Shown here piece after piece: positions 15,805 to 24,299 of a DNA stretch of 38,780 nt (positions within the stretch are counted from its first letter, which is position 1; each line of letters opens with the position of its first letter). The stretch comes from Actinomycetes bacterium (lineage in GTDB: Bacteria; Actinomycetota; Acidimicrobiia; Spongiisociales; UBA5794). The stretch spans positions 1 to 38,780 of the forward strand of contig JAHEJX010000027.1 in NCBI GenBank assembly GCA_024638645.1, written 5' to 3'. The position numbers were made by a program, and so were the translations under genes. Under the pieces are notes generated by a model. The model was given only the letters and a program-made list of their open reading frames with translations, did no database searches and was not told the DNA's origin.

Positions 15805-16299
15805 CTACGCAAAGTGGTCACTTGTCTGCACACCGAGTGGGCAGCAAACGGGGACGACCGTTGCTAATCCCCGTTTGCGATACGTGACGGTGTGGGTGGG
15901 CACGAGGCCTCTGGCAAGGTCCGGGATGTCCGGCGCAGCATCGGCGGCGGCGTCGCGGCCGGCTTGGAGCATGTCGTTGATGCCCGGAGCGGCCCTCTCC
16001 GCATCGACTGCGGCGGCGCTCATCTTGGCCTTCAATTCGTCAAATGCTGCCTGGGGGCTCGGACCCGAGATACCGTCGGCTGTGATGCCGACGCCCCCAA
16101 GGACTTGCTTGACAGCGGCTTCCGTCTTGGTCCCGAAGATGCCGTCTGCCGTACCTGAGTTGACGCCCATGGCCACGAGGCTCTTCTGCAAGGCCATAAC
16201 CTCCTCGGAGCAAATCCCCTCGGGCAGGGAGCGGAGCCCAGGCGGGTCAACGTTGATACGGCACTGGACCCGGTAACGTGACCGTGCCGACCTCGCCAC
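15805..16299 (-). CDS. Peptidoglycan-binding-like domain protein
   Basis: The 164-residue frame contains a PG_binding_1-like domain at about residues 30-85: SEEVMALQKSLVAMG, then TADGIFGTKTEAAVKQ and TADGISGPSPQAAF. Such domains bind cell-wall glycan, but no signal peptide is visible, which is unexpected for a wall-binding protein. The GTG start at 16299 has no ribosome site and lies only 14 bp from the divergent lipoprotein start; an ATG at 16197 is preceded by GAGGAGG but would cut into the domain. The stop is 42 bp before the large nuclease gene on the same strand, so they may be co-transcribed. The last 60 residues have no recognised domain. Confidence 0.6.
   Translation of the reverse strand: MARSARSRYRVQCRINVDPPGLRSLPEGICSEEVMALQKSLVAMGVNSGTADGIFGTKTEAAVKQVLGGVGITADGISGPSPQAAFDELKAKMSAAAVDAERAAPGINDMLQAGRDAAADAAPDIPDLARGLVPTHTVTYRKRGLATVVPVCCPLGVQTSDHFA
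16253..16279 (+). promoter_or_regulatory. Candidate promoter of the lprG-like gene
   Basis: TTGATA (16253-16258) and TAACGT (16274-16279) are separated by 15 bp, slightly short. Transcription would start near 16286, giving a short leader before the ATG at 16314. It lies inside the 5' end of the divergent reading frame on the minus strand. Confidence 0.3.
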
Positions 16300-16313
16300 G
16301 AATCTGGGGGCGC

Positions 16314-17033
16314 ATGATCGCTAAGAGAGTGCTGATCGCCGCTGCGCTGACAGTGGTGGCTGGCGCGTGTGGCAGCTCCGAACCCGAAGTCGAGGAGATC
16401 GACGCCGACATCGGAACTCTCCTCGCGACCTCAGCGGAGGCAATGGGCTCAGTGGACACCGTGCGGTTTGAGATCGAGCGGGGAGGCGTCCCCATCTACA
16501 TCGATCCGACAGGGACTCTCGAGTTCAAAGATGCCGTCGGCCGCTTCGTGGCCCCTCAGGCGGCAGATGCAGTGGTGAAAGTTGCCATAAGCGGTATCAA
16601 TGTTCAGATCGGCGCGATCGCCATCGACGGCACCGTCTGGCTCTCGAATCCAATCACAGGACAATGGGAGCCGGCCCCCTCTACGTATGCCTTCGACCCG
16701 ACTTCGCTGTTCAGCCCGGATGTCGGCTGGCGTCCCCTGCTCGATGGCGAACTGCGCAATGCGGTGCTGGTTGGCCGCGAAGAGCTCGACGGAGTGGCGC
16801 GTTATCACGTCACCGGCGTGGCTCCCGAGGAGCGTATCGAAACGATCACTGCCAACTTGGTCCGGAACCAGGACGTTGTGGTCGACATCTGGCTCGACAC
16901 TGCAACCGGCCACGTGCTCGAAGTGACGTTTGACGCCACCACATCGGCCGGAGTCAGCAACTGGACTCTCGTGTTCTTCGACTACGGCGACGAAATCGAG
17001 ATCGTGCCGCCCGATGAGTTGAGCGGTGGCTGA
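16314..17033 (+). CDS. LppX/LprAFG-family lipoprotein (LprG-like)
   Basis: A 239-residue lipoprotein close in length to mycobacterial LprG (about 236). It has a signal MIAKRVLIAAALTVVAGAC with lipobox at Cys19, then a beta-rich domain with a family-like opening (LLATSAEAMGSVDTVRFEIE) and the end LEVTFDATTSAGVSNWTLVF. Members of this family hold lipids in a hydrophobic pocket outside the membrane; LprG works with the MFS exporter P55 to move triacylglycerol-type lipids to the outer layers. The MFS gene downstream starts inside the last 8 bp of this gene, matching the lprG-P55 operon order. Assignment rests on size, fold pattern and this context. Confidence 0.85.
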   Translation: MIAKRVLIAAALTVVAGACGSSEPEVEEIDADIGTLLATSAEAMGSVDTVRFEIERGGVPIYIDPTGTLEFKDAVGRFVAPQAADAVVKVAISGINVQIGAIAIDGTVWLSNPITGQWEPAPSTYAFDPTSLFSPDVGWRPLLDGELRNAVLVGREELDGVARYHVTGVAPEERIETITANLVRNQDVVVDIWLDTATGHVLEVTFDATTSAGVSNWTLVFFDYGDEIEIVPPDELSGG

Positions 17034-19293
17034 GCAGCTCGAGCAAGCGCGACGGACTCCGCGGGAGCCGTCGCGCCGCGCCATCCTTGCCATCGTCGGC
17101 TTCGGCGTATTCGTAGCTGCCGACGACCTCACCGTCGTGACCACGATGCTGCGGCCGATCATCGGGGATCTCGGGATCGTGCTGCCCGACGGTCTCGACG
17201 ACGCCGCCTGGATCGTCAACGCCTACCTGATTGCGTTTGTGGCGGTGATGCCATTCATGGGACGGCTGTCCGACGTGATCGGGCGCCGCCGCGTGTACAT
17301 GGCAGCCTTCACGCTGTTCATGGCCGGCTCGATCATCATCCCCCTTTCCAACACGTTCGGGCCGTTCCTGTTTGGCCGGGTGCTGACGGCGCTTGGCGGC
17401 GGCGCCATGGTCCCGATAGGCATGGCGGTTGTCGCCGACGTCTACCCGGAGGGCAAGCGGGCCAAGGCGCTCGGGATCTTGGGAGGCATCGAGACGTTGG
17501 GGTGGGTCTGGGGACCGCTCTACGGCGCAATGCTCGTGAATTTCCTCTCATGGCGCTGGCAGTTCTGGCTGAACATTCCACTCGCTCTGATCGGGATTGC
17601 AGGAGCCTGGTGGGCGCTGCGCGCGTTCGACAAACCAAGCTCGCGCAACACGATCGACTGGGTCGGGGCGGCAACCTTGACGGTGACCCTTGTCGCTCTC
17701 AACCTGGCGCTTCTCGGCGCGGCGGAGATCCAGAGCGTCAGCGGGCTCGACGAGCTCACAGGCGCAACGAACTTCGAGTTCCGTTGGCTGTACATCGTGG
17801 CAGTCTTCGCCGGGATCTGGTTCATCCGGTCACAGAGGGCATCCGATGACCCGCTGATCGACTTCTCACTGTTTAGAGGGCGCAACCTGACCACGGCAGT
17901 TGTGATCAACTTCCTCGTTGGCGCCGCCCTCGTGATCGCCATGGTCGATGTGCCGTTGTTCGTCAACGTCGTCGAGCTCGACATCGAACGGTCGGCCGTC
18001 ATCTCCGGTTGGGTGCTGTCTGCGCTGACGGCGGCCATGGCTATCAGCTCGTACATAGGCGGACAGCTCACCGAGCGCACTTGGTATCGCCCACCAGTCG
18101 TCGCCGGACTGGCGGGTGCCACGGTTGCGTTCGTCCTGATGGGCTTCTTCTGGAACGTCGATACCGCCTACACGACAATGGCGTGGCAACTCGGAATCCT
18201 TGGTTTCGGGCTCGGTTTGGTGACCGCTCCAACCTCGGCTGCTGTGGTCGATGCTGCTCCTCCCGACCGCCGCGGCACGGCAGCCAGTCTCGTCGTCGTG
18301 CTCAGACTCATTGGCCTGTCGGTGGGACTATCGGGGCTCACCGCATACGGTTTGTGGCGCTTCAACGAGCTGCGCCCCACGCTGCAGCTCCCACCGCTCG
18401 ACGACCCCGGCTACCAAGAAGCTGTGACGGCCGCTCAGGCGGAGTTGACGACGTCCGCACTCGCAGAGACATTCGTCGCCGCCGCCGCCCTGGCTGCCAT
18501 AGCGTTTGCGATTGCATTCTTGATGCGACGCCGCGAGCCCCCCGACGCCGAATCAACCCAGCTGATGCCCAAGACCGACGCACGAGAGGCGCCTCAACAA
18601 GGAGCGGCCATGACTACCCGAGACAGCAACTTCATCACTCGCAATGCCGCAATAGTCGTTGGCGGTCTGATTGTCGTGACGCTGCTCTCGCTTGCGGTCA
18701 GTCTGCTGATGCTGGCGCGCGTCAATGACACGAATTCGCAGCTGGAGACCATCCAGGCTGAGCTGGTCGACACCCGCGCCGAAATGGAGCAGTTGCGCGG
18801 TGGTGTGGCGCTGTTCAGCTCGCAGGCAACACTCCTTCAAAACCAGCTGGGCGAGCTCGCCCCTACGGTCACCGCCGGCCTGGACGAAGCCGTGGCCGGT
18901 CTCACCGAGTTCGAGGCATCGACGATCATGTTCAACGTCCCGATCAATGAGACAATCCCAATCAATGCAGAAGTGGTGCTCGACAGGGTCATCCAGGTCC
19001 CCATCAGCACAGTGCTGCCCATCAACGAAACTATCGATACGACAATCGTCATTCAGGGCCCCTTCGGAATCGACATTCCGCTCGACATCACGGTGCCGAT
19101 ACTCCTCGACCTCCCAGTTGACCTCAACGTGGCGATACCGATCAACGAGACCGTCCCGATAGACACGGCGATTCCGGTGAACCTGACCGTTCCGATCGAG
19201 GTCCCCGTACAGGGAACGGAGTTGGCAACGCTCGCGAGCTCGCTGCGCCAAGGCCTCATCTCGCTGCGAGACGTCCTCGCCGGTTTGGGCTAG
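17026..19293 (+). CDS. P55-like MFS exporter with C-terminal extracytoplasmic repeat domain
   Basis: A 755-residue transporter. Residues 1-505 form a 14-helix drug/lipid:H+ antiporter-type MFS with motif A GRLSDVIGRRRV and the P55-like RVLTALGGGAMVPIGMAVVA. Mycobacterial P55 ends near 520 residues. Here a further 230 residues follow: a linker, one more helix (about 538-562), a coiled-coil stretch (QLETIQAELVDTRAEMEQLR) and a beta-rich domain (about 630-735) of repeats such as PINETIPI and LPVDLNVAIPINETVPI. The GTG start overlaps the lipoprotein stop by 8 bp. An in-frame Shine-Dalgarno plus ATG at 18599-18612 could give the C-terminal part alone. The likely job is export of lipids together with the lipoprotein. 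Confidence 0.9.
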   Translation: MAEQLEQARRTPREPSRRAILAIVGFGVFVAADDLTVVTTMLRPIIGDLGIVLPDGLDDAAWIVNAYLIAFVAVMPFMGRLSDVIGRRRVYMAAFTLFMAGSIIIPLSNTFGPFLFGRVLTALGGGAMVPIGMAVVADVYPEGKRAKALGILGGIETLGWVWGPLYGAMLVNFLSWRWQFWLNIPLALIGIAGAWWALRAFDKPSSRNTIDWVGAATLTVTLVALNLALLGAAEIQSVSGLDELTGATNFEFRWLYIVAVFAGIWFIRSQRASDDPLIDFSLFRGRNLTTAVVINFLVGAALVIAMVDVPLFVNVVELDIERSAVISGWVLSALTAAMAISSYIGGQLTERTWYRPPVVAGLAGATVAFVLMGFFWNVDTAYTTMAWQLGILGFGLGLVTAPTSAAVVDAAPPDRRGTAASLVVVLRLIGLSVGLSGLTAYGLWRFNELRPTLQLPPLDDPGYQEAVTAAQAELTTSALAETFVAAAALAAIAFAIAFLMRRREPPDAESTQLMPKTDAREAPQQGAAMTTRDSNFITRNAAIVVGGLIVVTLLSLAVSLLMLARVNDTNSQLETIQAELVDTRAEMEQLRGGVALFSSQATLLQNQLGELAPTVTAGLDEAVAGLTEFEASTIMFNVPINETIPINAEVVLDRVIQVPISTVLPINETIDTTIVIQGPFGIDIPLDITVPILLDLPVDLNVAIPINETVPIDTAIPVNLTVPIEVPVQGTELATLASSLRQGLISLRDVLAGLG
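18599..18612 (+). promoter_or_regulatory. Internal Shine-Dalgarno and ATG inside the MFS gene
   Basis: AAGGAG (18599-18604) stands 5 bases before an in-frame ATG at 18610 (codon 529 of the MFS gene). Translation here would give a 227-residue protein with an N-terminal signal-anchor helix, a coiled coil and the beta-repeat domain. The site lies exactly at the junction between exporter and extra domain, as expected if two genes once stood here and fused by loss of a stop codon, or if two products are still made. Confidence 0.5.
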
Positions 19294-20186
19294 GCGCCCA
19301 CCCGTCGCGGGAAACGAGTAGAAGATCCGGCCAGCACAACACCGGTCAGCGCAAGCGCCCCACCGATGATGATGGGCGGTGTCAGCACCTCGTCCAAGAT
19401 GACGACACCGCCGATCACGGTGATGACGGGCGCCACGTATGCAACGAGGGAAGCCCGTGCCGCTGTCGTGTGTTTCGCCGCGTACAGAGTGGCAACGAAT
19501 GGCAACAGAGTGCTGCCGAGACCAAGCGCGATCAGCAAGAGCCACAGCGGAGCATCCAGATCGCCTGGCTGGAAGTCCCGAAACAGGAAAGCGGCCAGGA
19601 ACGCGAAGCCGCCACCGGTTATGAACATCGGCACCGCGAGGGAGGCAGTGTCGTGGTTGGGTGCGTAATGGCGGGCGACGACGCCACTCAAGGACGCGAA
19701 GAAGACTCCGGCGAGGGCGAGCAGGCCGCCGAGTAGCGGATTCCCTTCGCCCGCTGCGAGCCCACTCTCGCCGGCTGCAATGATCAACAAGCTGCCGGCG
19801 AGGGCGACTGCGAATCCGGCCTGTTGAGCTTTCCCCTGCGGCTCCTTGAGGAACAGCCACGCCATGAGGGCGGTCACGACCGGAATCGTCGTGATGATGA
19901 TTGCCTCGACGCCGGCTGAGATATATCGCAGCGACGCTATGAACAGCACGGGGGCAAATCCGATGCGGGGAATCCCGATGAACGCTCCGTGCAACCAGAC
20001 CTCAGCCGACAAGCGGCGCCGCCGCACCAGGGCAAAGACAACCACCGCCAACGCGGCGACACCGAGCCGCACGCCGATGACGGTGAAGGTCGTGATGCCG
20101 GCTTCGAATGCAGTACGAACGCCTATCGCTGCAAAGCCCCATCCAAGCGAAGCCGCCGCCAACGCTCCGAGGACACGTGGAGACAT
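19290..20186 (-). CDS. EamA/DMT family transporter
   Basis: A 298-residue membrane protein with ten predicted helices in two EamA halves, the second starting near residue 152 (GGLLALAGVFFASLSGVVAR). Family members export amino acids, nucleobases or other metabolites; the substrate cannot be told. The glycine-rich C-terminal pair VAYVAPVITVIGGVVILDE is typical. The ATG at 20186 is 6 bases from a TAGCCT -10 element, so the mRNA is probably leaderless. The stop overlaps the convergent MFS stop in a shared CTAG palindrome. Confidence 0.9.
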   Translation of the reverse strand: MSPRVLGALAAASLGWGFAAIGVRTAFEAGITTFTVIGVRLGVAALAVVVFALVRRRRLSAEVWLHGAFIGIPRIGFAPVLFIASLRYISAGVEAIIITTIPVVTALMAWLFLKEPQGKAQQAGFAVALAGSLLIIAAGESGLAAGEGNPLLGGLLALAGVFFASLSGVVARHYAPNHDTASLAVPMFITGGGFAFLAAFLFRDFQPGDLDAPLWLLLIALGLGSTLLPFVATLYAAKHTTAARASLVAYVAPVITVIGGVVILDEVLTPPIIIGGALALTGVVLAGSSTRFPRRVGA

Positions 20187-20192
20187 GCGTGG

Positions 20193-20223
20193 AGGCTAGA
20201 CGGCTTGTCACGACTCCTGGCAA
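20193..20223 (-). promoter_or_regulatory. Candidate leaderless promoter of the EamA gene
   Basis: On the minus strand, TTGCCA (20223-20218) and TAGCCT (20198-20193) are 19 bp apart. The -10 ends 6 bases before the ATG at 20186, placing the start of transcription at or next to the start codon. Confidence 0.45.
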
Positions 20224-20274
20224 CGGCGGGTTATCGTGGTGACAGAGTGATGGGCATAGAGGAGGCGGCTCTCG

Positions 20275-20442
20275 ATGGCGGAAGATCAGAAGACCAGGCG
20301 CGAATTCCTGAGGCGGGCCGGTACGGTGGCATGGGTTGTTCCCGCTATCACAGCGGTACAAATGACTCCTGCCCTCGCCGGCGTTGAGACGAGCGCCACA
20401 ACGACCACTAGTTCGACTTCCACCACCGTCCCCGAGGACTGA
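20275..20442 (+). CDS. 55-residue Tat-signal miniprotein
   Basis: A short but well-supported frame. AGAGGAGG (20258-20265) stands 9 bases before the ATG. The product opens with a complete twin-arginine signal: TRREFLRRAG (R8, R9), a hydrophobic stretch VAWVVPAITAVQM and an ALA site at residue 35. Cleavage would release only about 20 residues, a Ser/Thr-rich acidic tail containing TTTTSSTSTTVPED. No enzyme or cofactor domain is present, so why it uses the Tat route is unclear. It could be a glycosylated exported peptide, a membrane-retained peptide, or a remnant of a longer protein, although no continuing frame is seen downstream. It precedes ppdK by 122 bp on the same strand. Function unknown. 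Confidence 0.75.
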   Translation: MAEDQKTRREFLRRAGTVAWVVPAITAVQMTPALAGVETSATTTTSSTSTTVPED

Positions 20443-20564
20443 CGGCCGCCCGATTCGATTCGGAAGGGTCGGTCGCTGGTCTGATGGGGGCAAACGGCCC
20501 TGGCCCTCGGGCCTCCGCTCCATGAGCATCGCGTTGGTATTTCCCCGCACAAAGGTATGAGAAC

Positions 20565-23297
20565 GTGAAATGGGTCTACACATTCGACGCGGTTGACAAG
20601 GCCGAGGCAGACGTAGGCGGATCCTGGGAGGCCGTGCGCGGGCTGCTGGGTGGAAAAGGCGCCAACCTCGGCGACATGCACCGCATCGGTGTTCCCGTGC
20701 CGCCGGGATTCACCATCACTACTCAGGCTTGCAACGAGTACATCAAACTCGACGAATCGTTCCCCAACGACCTGGTCGATCAGATCGAGGCTGCGCTACG
20801 TCAGGTAGAGGAAGAGACCGGCAAGAAGTTCGGCGACGCCGACAACCCCCTGCTTCTGTCGTGCCGATCCGGAGCCAAGTTCTCAATGCCCGGCATGATG
20901 GACACCGTTCTGAACATCGGCATGAACGACGACGTAGCCGCGGGCATGCTGGACCATTTCGATGACGATCACTTCGTATACGATTCGTATCGCCGCTTGA
21001 TCCAGATGTTCGCCACGGTCGTGATGGGCGCCCGCGAGGAGCCGTTCGAAGACGTGCTTGCAGAACATCGCGAACGGCAGGGCGTGACGGATGATTCAGA
21101 ACTAGGCGTCGAGGACCTCCACGAAATCGTCGACCAGTTCAAAGAGAACGTCAGGAAATACACAGGGCGCGACTTCCCGTCCGATCCGAATGATCAGCTG
21201 CGGATGGCCATCGCGGCCGTCTTCCGATCGTGGAACGGCAAGAGGGCGAATGACTATCGCAACGCAGCCAACATACCTCACGACCTAGGCACGGGCGTCA
21301 ACGTTCAAACCATGGTCTTCGGCAACATGAGTGGCGACTCGGCAACCGGCGTTGCCATGTCGCGGAATGCAACCACCGGAGAACCCAATCTCGAGGGCGA
21401 CTTCCTCTTCCACGCCCAGGGCGAGGACGTAGTCGCCGGCACCAGACGAACCGACCGTATCGAAATGCTCGCCGACAAGATGCCGGGCGTCTACAGCGAG
21501 TTTCGCGACATCGCCAAGCTGCTGGAAGATCACTACCGCGACATGCAGGACATGGAGTTCACAGTCGAGCAGGGCAAGTTGTGGCTCCTCCAGACCCGCG
21601 ACGGCAAGCGCACCGCCCAGGCCGCCGTTCGCATAGCTGTCGATATGGCCGAGGAAGGCCTGATCACACGCGATGAGGCTCTCATGCGTGTGCAGCCGGA
21701 CCACGTCGACTTCTTCCTGCACCCGCAGTTCGCTACTGAGTCGAGGCACGATGCAGTCCGCCGCGGCGACATGCTGGCAACAGGCCTCAACGTTTCGCCC
21801 GGTGCGGCGGTAGGCAGGGTCGCATTCGATCCCGACCTGGCCGAAAGGTGGGCGGACGAAGGCAAGCCGGTGATCCTGGCTCGCCCAGAAACCAAACCCG
21901 ACGACGTGCACGGCATGCTGGCGGCGGAAGGAGTCGTGACGAGCCGAGGTGGCCGCACGAGCCATGCTGCTCTGGTCGCCAGGCAGTTCGGGAAGCCGGC
22001 TGTGGTCGGCGTGGCAGAAATGCACATCGACCTCGGCGACCGGACGCTCACGGTCGCCGGTCGGGTCATCCGCGAGGGCGACTGGTTGTCACTCGACGGA
22101 ACCAACGGCCAGGTATTCCATGGCCGCCTCGACACGCGCGTTCCAGACATCGATGATCCTTGGCTCACCAAACTGCTCGGGTGGGCGGACGAAGTCCGCC
22201 AGATCGACGTGTGGGCCAACGCCGACTATCCCCAAGATGCCGAGCGAGCAAGGGCCTACGGAGCTCGTGGTATTGGTCTATGCCGCACCGAGCACATGTT
22301 CTTTGAGCCGGAGCGGCTGCCGATCGTCCAGAAAATGATCACAGCGGAGACTCGTGCCGAACGCGAAGAGGCGCTCGAGCAGCTCCTCCCGCACCAGCGG
22401 GAAGACTTCGCCGGACTATTCCGCGTGATGGACGGTTTGCCGGTGATCATCCGCTTGATCGATCCACCGCTGCACGAGTTCCTCCCGAGCTTCGATGATC
22501 TGACCTCAGAATTGGCCGACCTCAAGATCCAGATCAGAAGTGCAGCCAATCTCGAGGACATGAACCGAATCCTCGAAGCCATCGACGAAAAGTCGCACAT
22601 GCGAGCGAGGGTGGAAGCCTTTCGCGAACAGAACCCGATGCTCGGGTTACGCGGGGTGCGCCTCGGCATCATGCGGCCATCGCTGACGCGTATGCAGGTT
22701 CGCGCCATCTTCGAGGCGGCTTGCGCCGTATCTCTGGAGGGCATCGACGTCCAACCCGAGATCATGATCCCGCTGACTTCCCACGTCGCCGAGCTGGCCC
22801 GCCAGCGCGAGGTGCTCGAGGAAGAAGCGATGGCCGTGATGGCCGAGCAGGGCATCACGATCGACTACAAGTTCGGGACGATGATCGAAGTGCCACGGGC
22901 TGCTCTGACCGCCGACCAGATTGCGGAATACGCCGAGTTTGTCTCCTTTGGCACCAACGATCTCACTCAAATGACATATGCAATCAGCCGCGACGACGCA
23001 GAGCGAGGGTTCCTCGTCGACTACCTGTCGAACGGGATCCTCGAGGACAACCCGTTCTTCACGATCGACCGCGACGGCGTCGGCCAGCTCATGGAGATCG
23101 CACTCACCAAAGCGAAATCAAGGCGTCCCGATATCGAAGCCGGTATCTGTGGCGAGCACGGAGGAGAACCGCGGTCGATCGCCCTGTTTCACGAACTCGG
23201 GCTCGACTATGTGAGTTGCTCGCCCTTCCGGGTGCCGATTGCGAGGCTTGCGGCTGCGCAGGCAGCTATCGAGACGGACAGCGCAACCGCCACGTAA
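20565..23297 (+). CDS. ppdK: Pyruvate, phosphate dikinase
   Basis: Interconverts pyruvate + ATP + phosphate and PEP + AMP + diphosphate in the cytoplasm. The 910-residue product has full family length: N-terminal ATP-grasp domain (GGKGANLGDMHRIGVPVPPG, LLLSCRSGAKFSMPGMMDT), swivelling phosphohistidine domain with TSRGGRTSHAALVAR (His467), and a C-terminal TIM barrel with FFEPERLP, FGTNDLTQMTYAISRDDAER and the catalytic-cysteine motif GICGEHGGEP. One change: the residue two before the regulatory Thr is Arg (GGRTSH) where GGMTSH is usual. The GTG start at 20565 follows AAAGG (20551-20555) by 9 bases. PPDK can run in the gluconeogenic or glycolytic direction; no partner enzyme for either is nearby. 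Confidence 0.97.
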   Translation: MKWVYTFDAVDKAEADVGGSWEAVRGLLGGKGANLGDMHRIGVPVPPGFTITTQACNEYIKLDESFPNDLVDQIEAALRQVEEETGKKFGDADNPLLLSCRSGAKFSMPGMMDTVLNIGMNDDVAAGMLDHFDDDHFVYDSYRRLIQMFATVVMGAREEPFEDVLAEHRERQGVTDDSELGVEDLHEIVDQFKENVRKYTGRDFPSDPNDQLRMAIAAVFRSWNGKRANDYRNAANIPHDLGTGVNVQTMVFGNMSGDSATGVAMSRNATTGEPNLEGDFLFHAQGEDVVAGTRRTDRIEMLADKMPGVYSEFRDIAKLLEDHYRDMQDMEFTVEQGKLWLLQTRDGKRTAQAAVRIAVDMAEEGLITRDEALMRVQPDHVDFFLHPQFATESRHDAVRRGDMLATGLNVSPGAAVGRVAFDPDLAERWADEGKPVILARPETKPDDVHGMLAAEGVVTSRGGRTSHAALVARQFGKPAVVGVAEMHIDLGDRTLTVAGRVIREGDWLSLDGTNGQVFHGRLDTRVPDIDDPWLTKLLGWADEVRQIDVWANADYPQDAERARAYGARGIGLCRTEHMFFEPERLPIVQKMITAETRAEREEALEQLLPHQREDFAGLFRVMDGLPVIIRLIDPPLHEFLPSFDDLTSELADLKIQIRSAANLEDMNRILEAIDEKSHMRARVEAFREQNPMLGLRGVRLGIMRPSLTRMQVRAIFEAACAVSLEGIDVQPEIMIPLTSHVAELARQREVLEEEAMAVMAEQGITIDYKFGTMIEVPRAALTADQIAEYAEFVSFGTNDLTQMTYAISRDDAERGFLVDYLSNGILEDNPFFTIDRDGVGQLMEIALTKAKSRRPDIEAGICGEHGGEPRSIALFHELGLDYVSCSPFRVPIARLAAAQAAIETDSATAT

Positions 23298-23342
23298 CGA
23301 GCCGAGCCGCGATAATCCTCCGGCACACACATCGGAGGTCAT

Positions 23343-24299
23343 ATGAGGGTCGGGTTCATCGGGTTGGGCAACGTTGGCGGCAAGCTCGCACGCAGCCTGC
23401 ATCGCAACGGCTTCGACCTCATCTTGCGTGACCTGAACAAGGATCTCGCCATGGACATGCTCGAAAGCGGAGCGCAGTGGGCCGACTCCCCCGGGGCGCT
23501 CGCCGAAGCGGCCGACGTCATCATCACGTGCCTCCCCTCGCCGGCCGCGGTGAGCACCGTGATGGAGTCGTCCGATGGAGTGATTAGCGGCCTCGCTCCC
23601 GGGAAGACATGGCTCGAGATGAGCACGACCGATGAAGCCGAAGTCCGTCGGATCGGCACACTCGTACAGGCGGCGGGGGCAGATCCGGTGGATTGTCCCG
23701 TCTCTGGTGGATGCCACAGGGCAGCTACCGGCAACATCTCGATTTTTGCGGGCTGCGACAGGGAAGTGTTCGAGCGCGTCCTCCCCATCCTCAAGACCCT
23801 CGGCCGACAGATTCTCCACACAGGCCCACTCGGTTCAGCGTCGATCCTCAAGGTCCTCACCAACTACCTCGCCTCCGTGCATCTCGTTGCTCTCGGCGAA
23901 GCACTGGCCACAGCCAAGATGGCGGGCATGGACCTCAACACGACGTACGAGGCTATTCGCATCTCGTCCGGGAATTCGTTCGTGCACGAAACGGAGAGCC
24001 AGGTGATCCTCAACGGGAGCTACAACATCAATTTCACGATGGATCTCGTCGTCAAGGATGTCGGCTTGTTTCAGGCCATTGCCGACCGCCACAACGTGCC
24101 GCTGGAGGTCTCGCCGATTGTGCTCGACATCTTCAAGCGCGGCGAGGCTGAGCTTGGCTCTCGCTTCTGGTCGTCAGGCATCGTGAGACTGTTAGAAGAC
24201 GCTTGCGGTATCGATCTGCGAGCCCCCGGATTCCCGGAAGAGCTAACGGACAGCGAGCCAGAGCTCGAGGGATACGAGGTGATACCGGTATCCGCCTGA
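23343..24299 (+). CDS. NAD(P)-dependent beta-hydroxyacid dehydrogenase (3-hydroxyisobutyrate dehydrogenase family)
   Basis: A 318-residue oxidoreductase. The Rossmann motif GFIGLGNVGG (4-13) is followed by the substrate signature DCPVSGG (117-123) and catalytic Lys170 in SILKVLTNYL with Asn174, all expected positions for the family. Members oxidise 3-hydroxyisobutyrate, tartronate semialdehyde, glyoxylate or similar compounds; the residue set here does not single out one. GGAGG at 23334-23338 supports the ATG. The gene lies 45 bp after ppdK, so the two may share a transcript, and carbon metabolism around PEP/pyruvate is a reasonable guess. Confidence 0.9.
   Translation: MRVGFIGLGNVGGKLARSLHRNGFDLILRDLNKDLAMDMLESGAQWADSPGALAEAADVIITCLPSPAAVSTVMESSDGVISGLAPGKTWLEMSTTDEAEVRRIGTLVQAAGADPVDCPVSGGCHRAATGNISIFAGCDREVFERVLPILKTLGRQILHTGPLGSASILKVLTNYLASVHLVALGEALATAKMAGMDLNTTYEAIRISSGNSFVHETESQVILNGSYNINFTMDLVVKDVGLFQAIADRHNVPLEVSPIVLDIFKRGEAELGSRFWSSGIVRLLEDACGIDLRAPGFPEELTDSEPELEGYEVIPVSA

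Noticed and set aside
18553-19860. Long minus-strand open frame (435 codons) across the MFS C-terminus and EamA end
   Set aside because: Antisense to the MFS coding region and overlapping EamA in another frame; Arg/His-rich translation without any family pattern.
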